A stretch of 50,441 nt of DNA from an uncultured Alphaproteobacteria bacterium (GTDB lineage Bacteria > Pseudomonadota > Alphaproteobacteria > Paracaedibacterales > CAITNM01), in NCBI GenBank assembly GCA_903874955.1, contig CAIQTY010000028.1, forward strand, positions 68,540-118,980. Direction: 5' to 3'. The notes under the pieces were generated by a model. It ran no database searches, had not been told where the DNA came from, and saw only the letters and a program-made list of their open reading frames with translations. Below are positions 9,708-18,829 of this stretch, piece after piece (positions within the stretch are counted from its first letter, which is position 1; each line of letters begins with the position of its first letter). Made by a program: the position numbers and the translations under genes.

Positions 9708-11090
9708 TTATTGCTGAATAATACGCTGACTAAAAAAGCTACCCCCATTGCCTGCTGAAAACGACTGTGTAATTTCAGCACCATTTCTGTTAATGATGAC
9801 ACTGAGGCCATCGGCCTTTTCTTTTAGAGCATCATTTATATCTTTAGGTGTTTTGATTTTTGTATTATTGATACCAAGGACAATGTCTCCTTCTTCGAAT
9901 AAACCATCGTCTTCCGCCTGTTTTACAACAACACCATCTGAGGTTTTCTCAAATTGCACATTGCCCAAAAGCTTATTTTCAGCCTTGTAAACACTTGATT
10001 TTGGCTCCTCTATAGGGATTAATTCAAGCTTTTGTTGTTGATTATCCCGCCATACCGTTAGATGAACCGCACCACCAAAAGCAGAGGTTTTTTCAAAAAA
10101 TTCTAACTCTTCTGGGCTACTGATTTTTTGTCCATTAATCTCGAGTATAACATCCCCCTTTTTTAGGATCTTGTCAGCTGGGGAGCCTTGGGCAAAAGAC
10201 TTAATAATGACACCGAAAATATTTTTGTCGATCAGACCGCAACTCTCAAGCATATCTGGCGTCATCGCCTGTACCTGCATGCCCCACCACGGAGATGGCT
10301 TTTTTAAAATTTCCTTATTGTAATAGTGGGTAATCATGCCGGAAGGAATAAAAAATGAAAGTCCTCCGGAACGAGGAATTGCAAAGGCCATGCCAATCAT
10401 ATCACCAATAGAATTCACCATTGGACCGCCTGAATTACCAACCCCAATATTTACATCACTTTGAAGAGTAATCTTACCATCGATAACCCTATTGATGAAT
10501 GATACTATTCCACAAAAAACACTTGTTTTGCCCATACCGAATGCGTTTCCAGCAACAAGCACAGGTTCACCTTGATCGATTGGGGCTTTAGAATCAGCAA
10601 GTTTAAGAAAAGGTAAATCTTTTGCATCAACTTTCAAAAAAGCAATGTCGTCTTTAGCGCTTGAAAAAATTTTGGTTGCCTTTAATTTTCTTCCATCATT
10701 AAGCCCTACTGATATTCGGTTTGCTTGCTCGACAACATGATTACAAGTAACAATAATTCCATCGCTACTGATGATACAGCCGGTCCCACTAGAATTTCCG
10801 AAACGTTGCCCTCCAAATAGCATTGTCTCGAGGTCGCCCATTTCAAAAGGCATATAAACATGTTCATCTTTTTCACGGTAAGCAAAAACATCAACTACTG
10901 CAGGTACAACGGATTTTGCTAATTTAGCTGAGTCAAATAACTTAAGCCGTGATCGCTTTTTATGTTTTTTCTTTTTATTAACATCTTCATCATTTTTTGA
11001 CACCTCTTGTTCCGAATTTTTATTTTCTGGTTTTGCAGCTAGACATACTGAAAAAAATAATACAAAGCATAAGAAGTATTTGATCATCAT
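9708..11090 (-). CDS. Periplasmic HtrA/DegP-family serine protease with two PDZ domains
   Basis: HtrA proteases degrade or refold damaged envelope proteins. A signal peptide (MMIKYFLCFVLFFSVCLA) precedes a very basic, charged stretch (KKKKHKKRSRLK, residues 40-50) that is unusual. The trypsin-like domain has His118 in VTCNHVV, Asp148 in KDDIAFLKV and Ser220 in GVGNSGGPM, a complete triad. PDZ1 (about 255-345) has VIIKSFAQGSPADKILKKGD; PDZ2 (about 365-445) has the degenerate GLFEEGDIVLGINNTKI. At 460 residues it has normal length for DegQ/DegP. The start lies 52 bases after the MFS gene stop on the same strand, so it may end that long unit. Confidence 0.92.
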   Translation of the reverse strand: MMIKYFLCFVLFFSVCLAAKPENKNSEQEVSKNDEDVNKKKKHKKRSRLKLFDSAKLAKSVVPAVVDVFAYREKDEHVYMPFEMGDLETMLFGGQRFGNSSGTGCIISSDGIIVTCNHVVEQANRISVGLNDGRKLKATKIFSSAKDDIAFLKVDAKDLPFLKLADSKAPIDQGEPVLVAGNAFGMGKTSVFCGIVSFINRVIDGKITLQSDVNIGVGNSGGPMVNSIGDMIGMAFAIPRSGGLSFFIPSGMITHYYNKEILKKPSPWWGMQVQAMTPDMLESCGLIDKNIFGVIIKSFAQGSPADKILKKGDVILEINGQKISSPEELEFFEKTSAFGGAVHLTVWRDNQQQKLELIPIEEPKSSVYKAENKLLGNVQFEKTSDGVVVKQAEDDGLFEEGDIVLGINNTKIKTPKDINDALKEKADGLSVIINRNGAEITQSFSAGNGGSFFSQRIIQQ

Positions 11091-11141
11091 TCTCTCCCTA
11101 ATTTTTCATATTAACTTTATAAAATTTTAGTTAAAAAAGTA

Positions 11142-12350
11142 CTAAGAAACTCCTCTCGCGAAAGGCCTTATCAAGAAAATAAGGATTGCGGTCAAAATTG
11201 CCATACCAAGGTATACAGGTACAATCGTGCCATTAAAAAAAGCTCCAACAACCAATACAAGTCCTGCTACAAGTCCATTTCTTAGCAATCCCAAAAAGGC
11301 GGCAGCAAGCCCTCTTTTATCTGGCACACATTCGATTGCTTTGGTGTTTGCACTAGCAATAATACAAGAAAGACCTAAATTTAAAATGCACATAATAATA
11401 ATAATGGGTAGAGGAAATTGTAATTCAGCAAAGCTACTGCCAAAAATTGTAGCTACTAAAAAGGCACTATTTAAATACATTCCAAAACGAATGGATTTTG
11501 CAACACCCCACTTGGTAACCTGCTCCCTGTAAATAAATGATCCGAGTAAATTCATTAGAACAGGAACTAGCTGAATATAAGCAAAAGCGTGAGGAGAAAA
11601 ATTAAAACGATCAATAAAAATAAATGAACAATTTGCGCTATAAATCGCTGAAATAGCGACCGGTAGGCTATGGCAAATTCCAAGTATCATGAAAGTTTTA
11701 CTCATGCTCAGCGCTTTAAAATTAACAAACATAGCGCTCAATGAGGAAGATTGACCGTTTTTTTCAAGTGTCTCTGGCATGATTTTAAAAAATATCCCCC
11801 ATAGCAAAAAGGATAAAAGCCCTAAAAACCAAAAGTTAGCATGCCAACTAAACCATTCAAAAAGATAAGCTCCTACTACTGGCGCTAAGGCAAACATAAT
11901 CGGGTAGCCCATGCTGTAGGTTGCCATATAACGAGCATATAAGCTGCCAGAAAACATATCGGCTAGTACCGACAAACCAATCACCGAAATACCGCCTGCG
12001 CCTATAGCTTGAAAAAACCTAAAGGCTAGGAAGGATTCAATATTCCACGCTAAACAACAAGCAAAAGAGCCTCCAGCAAAAAGTCCCAGAGACCATAACA
12101 TTCCCGGCCGCCTACCTTGTGTATCGCTCCAGTGGCCAAATACCAGTCCAACAATAGAGGCAACGATAGGGGTAAGCATCATACTGAGCTGGATCATCCA
12201 TTCAGACGTCGCAAAATGGCGCATTAGAAAAGGTGCAGCAGGCAGGTAAATATCAATACTTCCTACCATCAGCACACCCGTTAAAATAAGGCAGGCAGGA
12301 TAGAAAGTAAAATATTGGAAGGAGGTTAATCCATAATTTTTGTCAGGCAT
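11142..12350 (-). CDS. MFS multidrug efflux transporter, Bcr/CflA type
   Basis: The 402-residue protein has about 12 hydrophobic segments. The loop between segments 2 and 3 has GHWSDTQGRRP, the MFS motif A. Near the N-terminus SIDIYLPAAP and later FRFFQAIGAGG are typical of drug:proton antiporters of the Bcr/CflA group. Such proteins export small amphipathic compounds such as bicyclomycin or sulfonamides; the true substrate is unknown. The ATG lies inside the end of hemB (25-base overlap), so translation is probably coupled. Confidence 0.87.
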   Translation of the reverse strand: MPDKNYGLTSFQYFTFYPACLILTGVLMVGSIDIYLPAAPFLMRHFATSEWMIQLSMMLTPIVASIVGLVFGHWSDTQGRRPGMLWSLGLFAGGSFACCLAWNIESFLAFRFFQAIGAGGISVIGLSVLADMFSGSLYARYMATYSMGYPIMFALAPVVGAYLFEWFSWHANFWFLGLLSFLLWGIFFKIMPETLEKNGQSSSLSAMFVNFKALSMSKTFMILGICHSLPVAISAIYSANCSFIFIDRFNFSPHAFAYIQLVPVLMNLLGSFIYREQVTKWGVAKSIRFGMYLNSAFLVATIFGSSFAELQFPLPIIIIMCILNLGLSCIIASANTKAIECVPDKRGLAAAFLGLLRNGLVAGLVLVVGAFFNGTIVPVYLGMAILTAILIFLIRPFARGVS

Positions 12351-13321
12351 TTGGCAATTTTTTTTGCAGCATAGGTAATAATTTTACTAGCACCAGCCCT
12401 CTTAAAACTCAAGCAAGTTTCATAAAAAGCTTTTTCTTCATCAATCGCACCTGCTTGCCCAGCATATCTGATCATAGCGTATTCGCCGCTCACCTGGTAA
12501 GCCCACAAGGGAACACCATAATCTTTTGCGCTTGCGATAACATCCAAGTAAGGCAATCCCGGCTTGATAATAACCCCATCAGCCCCTTCCATAATATCTT
12601 GACTAATTTCCCGCAGGGCTTCAGTTAAGTTTGCAGGATTAAGTTGATAGCTTTTTTTATTCCCCCTAAGCGATGCGCCCACCGCCCCTCGGAAAGGTCC
12701 ATAAAAACATGATGCGTATTTAACCCCATAACTTATCAGCAATACATTTGAATGACCGCTAGATTCAAGTGCTTCACGAATAGCTTGAATCCTGCCATCC
12801 ATCATATCTGAAGGGCAAATACCATCGGCGCCAGCAGCAACTTGATTCATTGACTGTTTAACCAGCGCTTCAATAGTGCTGTCATTATCCACATCACCAT
12901 TTTTTAAAATACCGTCATGACCGTGGGTTGTGTAAGGATCTAACGCAATATCTGTAAATACAACCATTTCTGGAACGTGCTGTTTAATTTTTCTGATCGC
13001 CTGACATACCAAATTATTGCTATTAAACGCCTCAGCACCATCATCTGTTTTTAAAGCGTCCGGTGTTTTTGGAAATAGCAATACCGCTCTAATTCCTAAT
13101 CTGTAGGCTTCTTCAATTTCATCTGGAAGCTCTTCGACCAGATGCCTAATCACCCCAGGCATTGTTGGAATTTCAGCTAAATCAGTCGATTCACGAATAA
13201 ATATTGGATAAATAAGATCCTTAGGGAGCAAATGATTTTCTTGAAATAAGCTGCGGGCAGACGAACTTTGACGAAGCCGCCTAAGACGCAAATGAGGATA
13301 GGGGGCAACCCTTAAAGCCAT
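12326..13321 (-). CDS. hemB: Porphobilinogen synthase (delta-aminolevulinate dehydratase)
   Basis: It condenses two 5-aminolevulinate molecules to porphobilinogen, an early haem step in the cytoplasm. Both active-site lysines are visible: Lys201 in ISYGVKYAS and Lys253 in VIIKPGLPYLD. The metal-site segment reads TDIALDPYTTHGHDG (123-137), with Asp and Ala/Leu where zinc enzymes have cysteines; this is the alphaproteobacterial magnesium-type site. It has the family's normal length, 331 residues. It begins 1 base after the enoyl-CoA hydratase gene ends and overlaps the next gene by 25 bases. hemC is also in the window at 25.4 kb. Confidence 0.95.
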   Translation of the reverse strand: MALRVAPYPHLRLRRLRQSSSARSLFQENHLLPKDLIYPIFIRESTDLAEIPTMPGVIRHLVEELPDEIEEAYRLGIRAVLLFPKTPDALKTDDGAEAFNSNNLVCQAIRKIKQHVPEMVVFTDIALDPYTTHGHDGILKNGDVDNDSTIEALVKQSMNQVAAGADGICPSDMMDGRIQAIREALESSGHSNVLLISYGVKYASCFYGPFRGAVGASLRGNKKSYQLNPANLTEALREISQDIMEGADGVIIKPGLPYLDVIASAKDYGVPLWAYQVSGEYAMIRYAGQAGAIDEEKAFYETCLSFKRAGASKIITYAAKKIAKCLTKIMD

Positions 13322-13322
13322 A

Positions 13323-14042
13323 TTATTCCTTGTTTATAAATTGTTGGATGAGACGCTGAGCCTTTTTGCTAGAAACCATTTCGTAAAAGATTTCACGCTC
13401 AATCTTATGATCAGCTTTCATAACATTCTTTAATATAACCAGTTCATCCCTGCCCTGATTTTTCCATGTTAGAGCCCGTTCTTTTGCGTGTTTTAATATG
13501 TCATCTTCAACAAGTTCGTCAACCAGCCCCATAGAATACGCATGCTGCGCCAAGATTCTATCACCAGATGCCATCATATTAAAAGCTTTTCCCGCACCTA
13601 TACGCAACGCAAGCCGCTGGGTTGCACCACAACCAGGAATGAATCCTAGGTTTAATTCCGGCTGGCTAAACTGAGTGTTAGTGGCAGCAATTACATAATC
13701 TGCCATTAGCATTAGTTCACACCCACCACCCACAGCGAATCCATGGACTGCAGCGATAACGGGTAATTTGCATAGACTGATTCTCTCCCAGGATTTGATA
13801 AAATCTTCAGCAGGATCGGCAGATACGCCAACGAATTCTTTTAAATCACCACCAACACAAAACGCACGGCCATGCCCATAGATAATGATTGCAAAAACGG
13901 ATGGATCGTTTTCCGCGACATCGAAGTTCTCGCTAAGGTCAGTGACTAGGGCTTTTGATAATACATTCAACCGTTTTTCATCGTTTAGGCCAATACAGGC
14001 AATTTGGTCTTGGACACTGTAGCTAACTAATTTTTCTGACAT
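13323..14042 (-). CDS. Enoyl-CoA hydratase/isomerase family (crotonase) protein
   Basis: Crotonases hydrate or isomerise enoyl-CoA thioesters. Oxyanion-hole segments are present: GRAFCVGGDLKE (58-69) and VHGFAVGGGCEL (99-110). Both catalytic glutamates of hydratases can be placed, Glu109 in GGGCEL and Glu129 in FSQPELNLGFIPG. With 239 residues it is a little shorter than most (about 255-260), and the C-terminal helix is compact. A fatty-acid beta-oxidation role is likely but other crotonase reactions cannot be excluded. It overlaps mutM by 16 bases and ends 1 base before hemB. Confidence 0.88.
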   Translation of the reverse strand: MSEKLVSYSVQDQIACIGLNDEKRLNVLSKALVTDLSENFDVAENDPSVFAIIIYGHGRAFCVGGDLKEFVGVSADPAEDFIKSWERISLCKLPVIAAVHGFAVGGGCELMLMADYVIAATNTQFSQPELNLGFIPGCGATQRLALRIGAGKAFNMMASGDRILAQHAYSMGLVDELVEDDILKHAKERALTWKNQGRDELVILKNVMKADHKIEREIFYEMVSSKKAQRLIQQFINKE

Positions 14043-14842
14043 ACCTTACAATAATAGGTTGAACGGCCCGATTGCACGTCACGTTCAATTGTGCCGGAAC
14101 ACTTCGTCGTTAAGCAAGGCTTACCTTTTTGATCATACACATTAAACTGGTGTTGAAAATAACCAAGAGCACCTTCAATAGTACGGTAATCCCTTAATGA
14201 AGCCCCCCCTGATTCTATAGCGCGGTTCAAAACATCGATAATATTTTCAAGCAATATTTTTGCTTGGGTTTTCTTGATTGTGTTCGATTGCTTAAAAGGT
14301 GATAAACCGCTTTGCCACAAACCCTCACAGACATATATATTACCAAGGCCTGCTATCACGGTTTGATCAAGCAAAGCTGTTTTTAAAGGGCGCGTTGTGC
14401 GCTGCAAGCGTTTGTAAAAATCATCAAGTTCAATTTTGAAAGGTTCTGGAGCCATAGCATTCAGAGCACTATTCAGTGTCCCCTTTAAGAATAAATCCAT
14501 ATCGCCAAACCGGCGAGGGTCATTAAACGCAAAAGCAACATCTGCTACGTACCAAATCACATGATCATGCTTTTGCAACTTGTACTCATCAGCTTTACTT
14601 CTTTGAATACGCCCACTCATCCCTAAGTGCATAAGCCAAGTATAATCGTCTGATTCAATCAATATATATTTACCGCGACGATTTATCTTATGAACTTGCT
14701 GTCCGATTAGACGTTCAGCAAACATGGGTGGAAAGGTATTACGAAGCCCATCGCGCTGAAGAATAAACTTGTTGATGATCTTCCCCTCCATGTAAGGAGC
14801 AAGGCCACGACAAACGGTTTCTACTTCGGGTAATTCAGGCAA
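14027..14842 (-). CDS. mutM: Formamidopyrimidine-DNA glycosylase (Fpg/MutM)
   Basis: It removes oxidised purines such as 8-oxoguanine and cuts the abasic site. The catalytic residue is the N-terminal proline left after Met removal, so the start must be the TTG at 14842 (TTG CCT GAA, MPELPEVETV). An in-frame TTG 12 bases upstream would bury this proline. GGGGCAG lies 5-11 bases before the chosen TTG. Glu3 and Lys58 (RRGKYIL) are present, as are GLGNIYVCEGL and a C-terminal zinc finger (C-x4-C-x16-C-x2-C, with QSGRSTYYC). The gene product has 271 residues. The start overlaps the L,D-transpeptidase stop by 8 bases and the stop overlaps the next gene by 16. Confidence 0.95.
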   Translation of the reverse strand: MPELPEVETVCRGLAPYMEGKIINKFILQRDGLRNTFPPMFAERLIGQQVHKINRRGKYILIESDDYTWLMHLGMSGRIQRSKADEYKLQKHDHVIWYVADVAFAFNDPRRFGDMDLFLKGTLNSALNAMAPEPFKIELDDFYKRLQRTTRPLKTALLDQTVIAGLGNIYVCEGLWQSGLSPFKQSNTIKKTQAKILLENIIDVLNRAIESGGASLRDYRTIEGALGYFQHQFNVYDQKGKPCLTTKCSGTIERDVQSGRSTYYCKVCQKN

Positions 14843-15338
14843 GATCTGCCCCAATAACCCAGCATGTATCTAAACTAACTGTCTCGACCACATGAATAAG
14901 ATCATGCAACCTAAGGGCCAAACACCCGGCAGTTGGGGTCTCATTTTCATGCATTTGGTGAATAAAAATTGCACTACCCTTCCCTGGCACAATAGGGTTT
15001 GTATTATGATTTATCGTGATCAACAAATCGTAGAGGGTACCCTCCCTAAACAGTTGTTCATGGGAAAAAGGATAAGGCGTTTTCACCAATTGGTTATAAG
15101 CTGGATCAGTAGTATCATCAGACCATCCCATGTCTGCTGTAATAGCTACACAAGGCAATGAAGTACTAGGCCGTCTGATCCTATCGCTACGATAGTACAC
15201 CTTTAAAAGCTGCCAACTTCCTGTCGGTGTGTACCCATCGCCCTCACGTTTTGTGTTAGAAAAACCGGCACGACCAACCCGACAAGATAAAATTTTATCC
15301 TGCCAGATTACCTGGCGATCACTGATTTGCCTTAGCAT
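14835..15338 (-). CDS. L,D-transpeptidase (YkuD) domain protein
   Basis: YkuD enzymes make 3-3 peptidoglycan cross-links or attach proteins to the wall. The motif region is clear: FIHQMHENETPTAGCLALR holds the conserved His and the catalytic Cys after Gly. Upstream lie KREGDGYTPTGSWQLLKVYY and DTTDPAYNQLVKTPYPFS, as in small alphaproteobacterial YkuD proteins. The ATG at 15338 (MLRQISDRQ, 167 residues) is preferred; an earlier in-frame ATG would add about 40 residues that overlap the preceding gene and lack domain character. No signal peptide is seen, so export would need another route or it acts unexported. It overlaps the previous gene by 20 bases and mutM by 8. Confidence 0.8.
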   Translation of the reverse strand: MLRQISDRQVIWQDKILSCRVGRAGFSNTKREGDGYTPTGSWQLLKVYYRSDRIRRPSTSLPCVAITADMGWSDDTTDPAYNQLVKTPYPFSHEQLFREGTLYDLLITINHNTNPIVPGKGSAIFIHQMHENETPTAGCLALRLHDLIHVVETVSLDTCWVIGADLA

Positions 15339-16191
15339 CAACCCAAGCCTTAACATTTGTGAGACATCTTGCAACACTATGAAGAACATTTTCAATTTTT
15401 TCATCAAGCATTTTTTGATTGTTAACACCTTCTCCAACGGTTTCAACTTCAATTCCATAGGGTGTTAACGTTTTTTTTGCTATAGCATCTTGGAAACAAA
15501 TGTATGGGTTATCCGAAACAAATAGAAAAGATTTACCTTTAAGATTTTGTCCATCTTTTACCATTTCCATTATGGTATCTTCCGTACTAGCCCGCATACC
15601 ATCTGATCGCTCACCAGCTTGCACTTGCACAACAGGAATCTGTTTAAGCGCATCAGGCATTTGAGTTTGTTGCCAAATCTCATTCATCATCTCTATTTCG
15701 GTCGTTGCAAGCCCTTTTTTTTCCAGGGTTTTAACCATTTCTTTATCTGATTTGTTCCCTACTTTAAGATCTCTCGTTGACCCTAATAGGTATATTTTAT
15801 CAAAACTAATGCCTGCCTTATCATATAACCCCAACAAAAAAGCAATTCGTGCTCTTACAGTACCTGCTGTTGCACCAAGCACAACAACGGCATAATAGTG
15901 TTTCTTTGATGGTATTTTTGCTTTTACCAGGGCAGACTCTTTTATTTTTTTGACTAAAGCCTTACGTTGGTCTCCCTCTGAAAGGGTATAAAAATCCCAA
16001 TATTCTAGATTTTTGGGCCTAGACCAGAGAAAATCAGCCTGACGTGCTGCTGTTTCAAGATTTTCTACACCTTCAATTCCCATAATCGCAAAAATATCTT
16101 TCAACAACTGCGTTGGTCCATTGTTCCAAATAGCTTCCGATGAAAATAACGAATGGGTGATTACAAGTACAAATAAAATTTTTTTCATCAT
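15319..16191 (-). CDS. Secreted protein, second tandem paralogue (DUF218-like fold suspected)
   Basis: This and the adjacent gene are clear paralogues with shared segments: WNNGPTQLLKDIFAIM, GISFDKIYLLGSTRDL, RASTEDT and a DNPYICFQDA-type block. The signal peptide is MMKKILFVLVITHSLFSSEA. The order VVVLGATAGTVRAR, then IYLLGSTRDL, then RASTEDTIMEMV recalls the DUF218 (YdcF-like) nucleotide-binding layout, which is an inference. The middle is helical and Lys-rich. It starts 6 bases after its paralogue, and its last 20 bases overlap the L,D-transpeptidase start, so it is firmly within the lysS unit. Its C-terminus is about 10 residues longer than the other copy's. Confidence 0.7.
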   Translation of the reverse strand: MMKKILFVLVITHSLFSSEAIWNNGPTQLLKDIFAIMGIEGVENLETAARQADFLWSRPKNLEYWDFYTLSEGDQRKALVKKIKESALVKAKIPSKKHYYAVVVLGATAGTVRARIAFLLGLYDKAGISFDKIYLLGSTRDLKVGNKSDKEMVKTLEKKGLATTEIEMMNEIWQQTQMPDALKQIPVVQVQAGERSDGMRASTEDTIMEMVKDGQNLKGKSFLFVSDNPYICFQDAIAKKTLTPYGIEVETVGEGVNNQKMLDEKIENVLHSVARCLTNVKAWVDAKANQ

Positions 16192-16197
16192 ATTTTC

Positions 16198-17061
16198 TTA
16201 TAATCGACTTGTATTCGTTAAGCATTTTGCAATGCTATCAAGCACGTTTTCTACTCTTTCTTCTTCAAGGGGTTGATCAAGGTCATTTTCATTTCTGATC
16301 CCTTCACCTACAGTTTCAATCTCGATTTTATAGGATTTCAATATTTTTTTAGCAACAGCATCTTGGAAACCAATATATGGGTTGTTTGAGATAAACAAAA
16401 AGGATTTACCATCAACATCCTTGGAATTTTTTACCATTTCTTCCAGGGTATCTTCCGTGCTAGCACGCGTTCCATCTGGTCGTTGACCTGTTTGAATTCG
16501 CTCAACAGGAATTTTTTTAAGAGCATCAGTATTTAGAACTTGCTCCCAAATCTCATTTATCATAGCCATTTCAGTTGGCATAATGCCTTTTGCTTCAAGC
16601 ACTTCAGCCATTTCAACATCGTATATACTGCCTATTTTAAGGTCTCGCGTTGAACCAAGAAGATATATTTTACCAAAACTAATCCCTCGATTGCATAGAT
16701 GCTTAAAAAATCTATTGCGTGACTTTGCCCTTGATGTCTCACTACCAAGAACTACAACAACATCATAGTACTTTTTGAGTGGCATTTTTTCCTTTGAAAG
16801 GGCTGATCCTTTTATTTTTTTTGAAAGGGCTTTACGCTGCTTTTGATCTAACAAACTATAAACATCCCAACGCTCTAGATTTTTTGGTCTGTTCCAACGA
16901 AAATTAGCCTGCTGGGAAGCTGTTTCTAGGTTTTCAACGCCACTAATGTCCATAATTGCAAAAATATCCTTCAGCAACTGGGTAGGACCATTATGCCAAA
17001 TCGCTTCGCATCCAAATGCAGCTTGAATTATAGCAAAAAAAAATAAAATCTTTTTCATCAT
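16198..17061 (-). CDS. Secreted protein, first tandem paralogue (DUF218-like fold suspected)
   Basis: The signal peptide is MMKKILFFFAIIQAAFGCEA. The body matches the neighbouring paralogue over nearly its full length: WHNGPTQLLKDIFAIMDISG, VVVLGSETSRAKSRNRF, GISFGKIYLLGSTRDL, RASTEDTLEEMV and SNNPYIGFQDAVAKK. Its start codon overlaps the lysS stop (ATGA), so it is translated from the lysS message. No catalytic residues are recognised beyond conserved Gly, Arg, Thr and Asp positions shared by the pair. Placement of an exported pair directly behind an aminoacyl-tRNA synthetase gene may simply be a convenient promoter. Function unknown. Confidence 0.7.
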   Translation of the reverse strand: MMKKILFFFAIIQAAFGCEAIWHNGPTQLLKDIFAIMDISGVENLETASQQANFRWNRPKNLERWDVYSLLDQKQRKALSKKIKGSALSKEKMPLKKYYDVVVVLGSETSRAKSRNRFFKHLCNRGISFGKIYLLGSTRDLKIGSIYDVEMAEVLEAKGIMPTEMAMINEIWEQVLNTDALKKIPVERIQTGQRPDGTRASTEDTLEEMVKNSKDVDGKSFLFISNNPYIGFQDAVAKKILKSYKIEIETVGEGIRNENDLDQPLEEERVENVLDSIAKCLTNTSRL

Positions 17062-18632
17062 ATTTTCTCCTGGATAAGAGCCCTGGTTTCAGCAATACCA
17101 TACAAGGCAATAAACGATCCCATTCTCGGCCCTTCTGGTTGCCCTAGTAGTACCTCGTATAGCGTACCAAACCATTGGCGTAAATCGGTAAAATCAAATT
17201 GTTTTCCCACAGCAAAAACAACAGCCTGCAAATCCTCTGCGCTGCTTTCAAAAGCAATGTCGGCTAATTCATCATGCAGTCGTTGCAAGGCTTCTCGCTC
17301 CATCTGATTAGGAGCACGATACTGTTTATTTGGTTTGACAAAATCTTGGTAATATTTCACCGCATAGGTAATCATTTTCGCCAAAAATGGCATTGAGGAT
17401 TCATCAGCTCCAGCTACATAACGCCTAACGAATCCCCATAATATAGATCCTTCCTCAGCATTCACGACTGATGCTAAGTTAAGCAGTATATTAAAGCTGA
17501 GACCACTTTCAGAGGCCGGAACCTTATCGCCATGAATATGCCAAGCAGGATTATCGTATTGTTCAAGGCCAGTTTGACTCGGGTATTTAGCAACATGCTG
17601 CAAGTATTCATCAACTGCTCTTGGAATCACATCAAAATATAACCGTTTTGCTTTTTTAGGCGATTGGTACATAAAATAGGCCAAGCTCTCCTGAGGCGCG
17701 TAGGTGAGCCATTCGTCCATACTGAGCCCATTACCTTTTGACTTGCTGATTTTTTGACCTAAATTATCTAAAAACAGTTCATAGGTTAGATTTTCCGGTG
17801 CACGGCCACCAATCACCCGGCAAATCTGTGATGATAACTTAACCGAATCAATCAAATCTTTTCCTGACATTTCATAATCAACCCCAAGGGCTCTCCAACG
17901 CATGCCCCAATCAACCTTCCATTGCAATTTGCAACCGCCGCCCAAAATCAAAACCTCCGTCAATTCCTTAGTTTGGGGATCCTTGTAAACAATGGTGTCG
18001 CGCTCCGGGTGCACTTCAACCATAGGTACTTGTAGAACGTGCCCAGACTTAGGACAAATTGGTAAAAATGGACTATAAGTAGAACGTCGCTCCTCCCTTA
18101 GAGTTGGCAACATAATTCCCATAATTTCGTCATAATGTTGCAAAACCAATTTCAAGGTTGGATCAAAACGACCTGATGTATACCAATCGGTTGAGCTTTG
18201 AAATTCATACTCGAATCCATAAGCATCGAGAAAACCTTGCAGCATCGCATTGTTATGTTGACCAAAGCTTTCAAATTTTTCATACGGATCAGGAACTTTT
18301 GTAAGCGGCATATTCAAATATTTCGAAAGCATTTCCTGATTAGGCACGTTATCTGGAACCTTGCGCAGACCATCCATATCATCAGAAAAACAAAACAAAC
18401 GGGTTGGAATATCGCTTAGTTGATTAAAAGCCCTTCGCACCATGGTTGTACGCAAAACTTCGGCAAATGTTCCAATATGAGGAAGCCCCGATGGTCCATA
18501 TCCCGTTTCAAACAACGCGTACCCTTTTTCAGGAATTTTACCCTGCAGGCGGGCAATTACCCGTTTTGCCTCCTCAAATGGCCAAGACTTGGCATCAAAC
18601 ATATTGTTAAGTTCTGGGGACTGGTTCTGCAT
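17058..18632 (-). CDS. lysS: Lysyl-tRNA synthetase, class I
   Basis: It charges tRNA-Lys with lysine. The protein is the class I enzyme used by archaea and most alphaproteobacteria, not the class II LysS of E. coli. The HIGH-equivalent is PSGLPHIGTF with HIGT at 52-55, and the KMSKS-equivalent is KISKSKGNG at 294-302. YSPFLPICPKSGHVLQ and GGGCKLQWKVDWGMRW are further class I LysRS blocks. The length of 524 residues is normal. It heads a tightly packed minus-strand unit running to the MFS gene. The start at 18632 is the first Met; MFDAKSWPFEEAKR (Met11) is an alternative. Confidence 0.96.
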   Translation of the reverse strand: MQNQSPELNNMFDAKSWPFEEAKRVIARLQGKIPEKGYALFETGYGPSGLPHIGTFAEVLRTTMVRRAFNQLSDIPTRLFCFSDDMDGLRKVPDNVPNQEMLSKYLNMPLTKVPDPYEKFESFGQHNNAMLQGFLDAYGFEYEFQSSTDWYTSGRFDPTLKLVLQHYDEIMGIMLPTLREERRSTYSPFLPICPKSGHVLQVPMVEVHPERDTIVYKDPQTKELTEVLILGGGCKLQWKVDWGMRWRALGVDYEMSGKDLIDSVKLSSQICRVIGGRAPENLTYELFLDNLGQKISKSKGNGLSMDEWLTYAPQESLAYFMYQSPKKAKRLYFDVIPRAVDEYLQHVAKYPSQTGLEQYDNPAWHIHGDKVPASESGLSFNILLNLASVVNAEEGSILWGFVRRYVAGADESSMPFLAKMITYAVKYYQDFVKPNKQYRAPNQMEREALQRLHDELADIAFESSAEDLQAVVFAVGKQFDFTDLRQWFGTLYEVLLGQPEGPRMGSFIALYGIAETRALIQEKI

Positions 18633-18829
18633 GGTTCTGTGAATTTAAAAAAACTTATTCAGTCTATATAAAATGCCCCTTCACCTCAATTGGTAAAAGT
18701 AAAGATAACTGTGCTCATTCACCTTTTGAAAAAATGCACTTAATATTCACTATTATACAATTGTTTTTTATTAATTATTTACTATTAATAAATATAATTT
18801 AGTGAGTATTTTAAAAAATCACTTAGATA

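Noticed and set aside
18672..18705. Sequence resembling a tRNA D-arm (CCTCAATTGGTAAAAG)
   Set aside because: No matching acceptor stem, anticodon stem or T-arm can be found, so chance similarity or a fully decayed tRNA.
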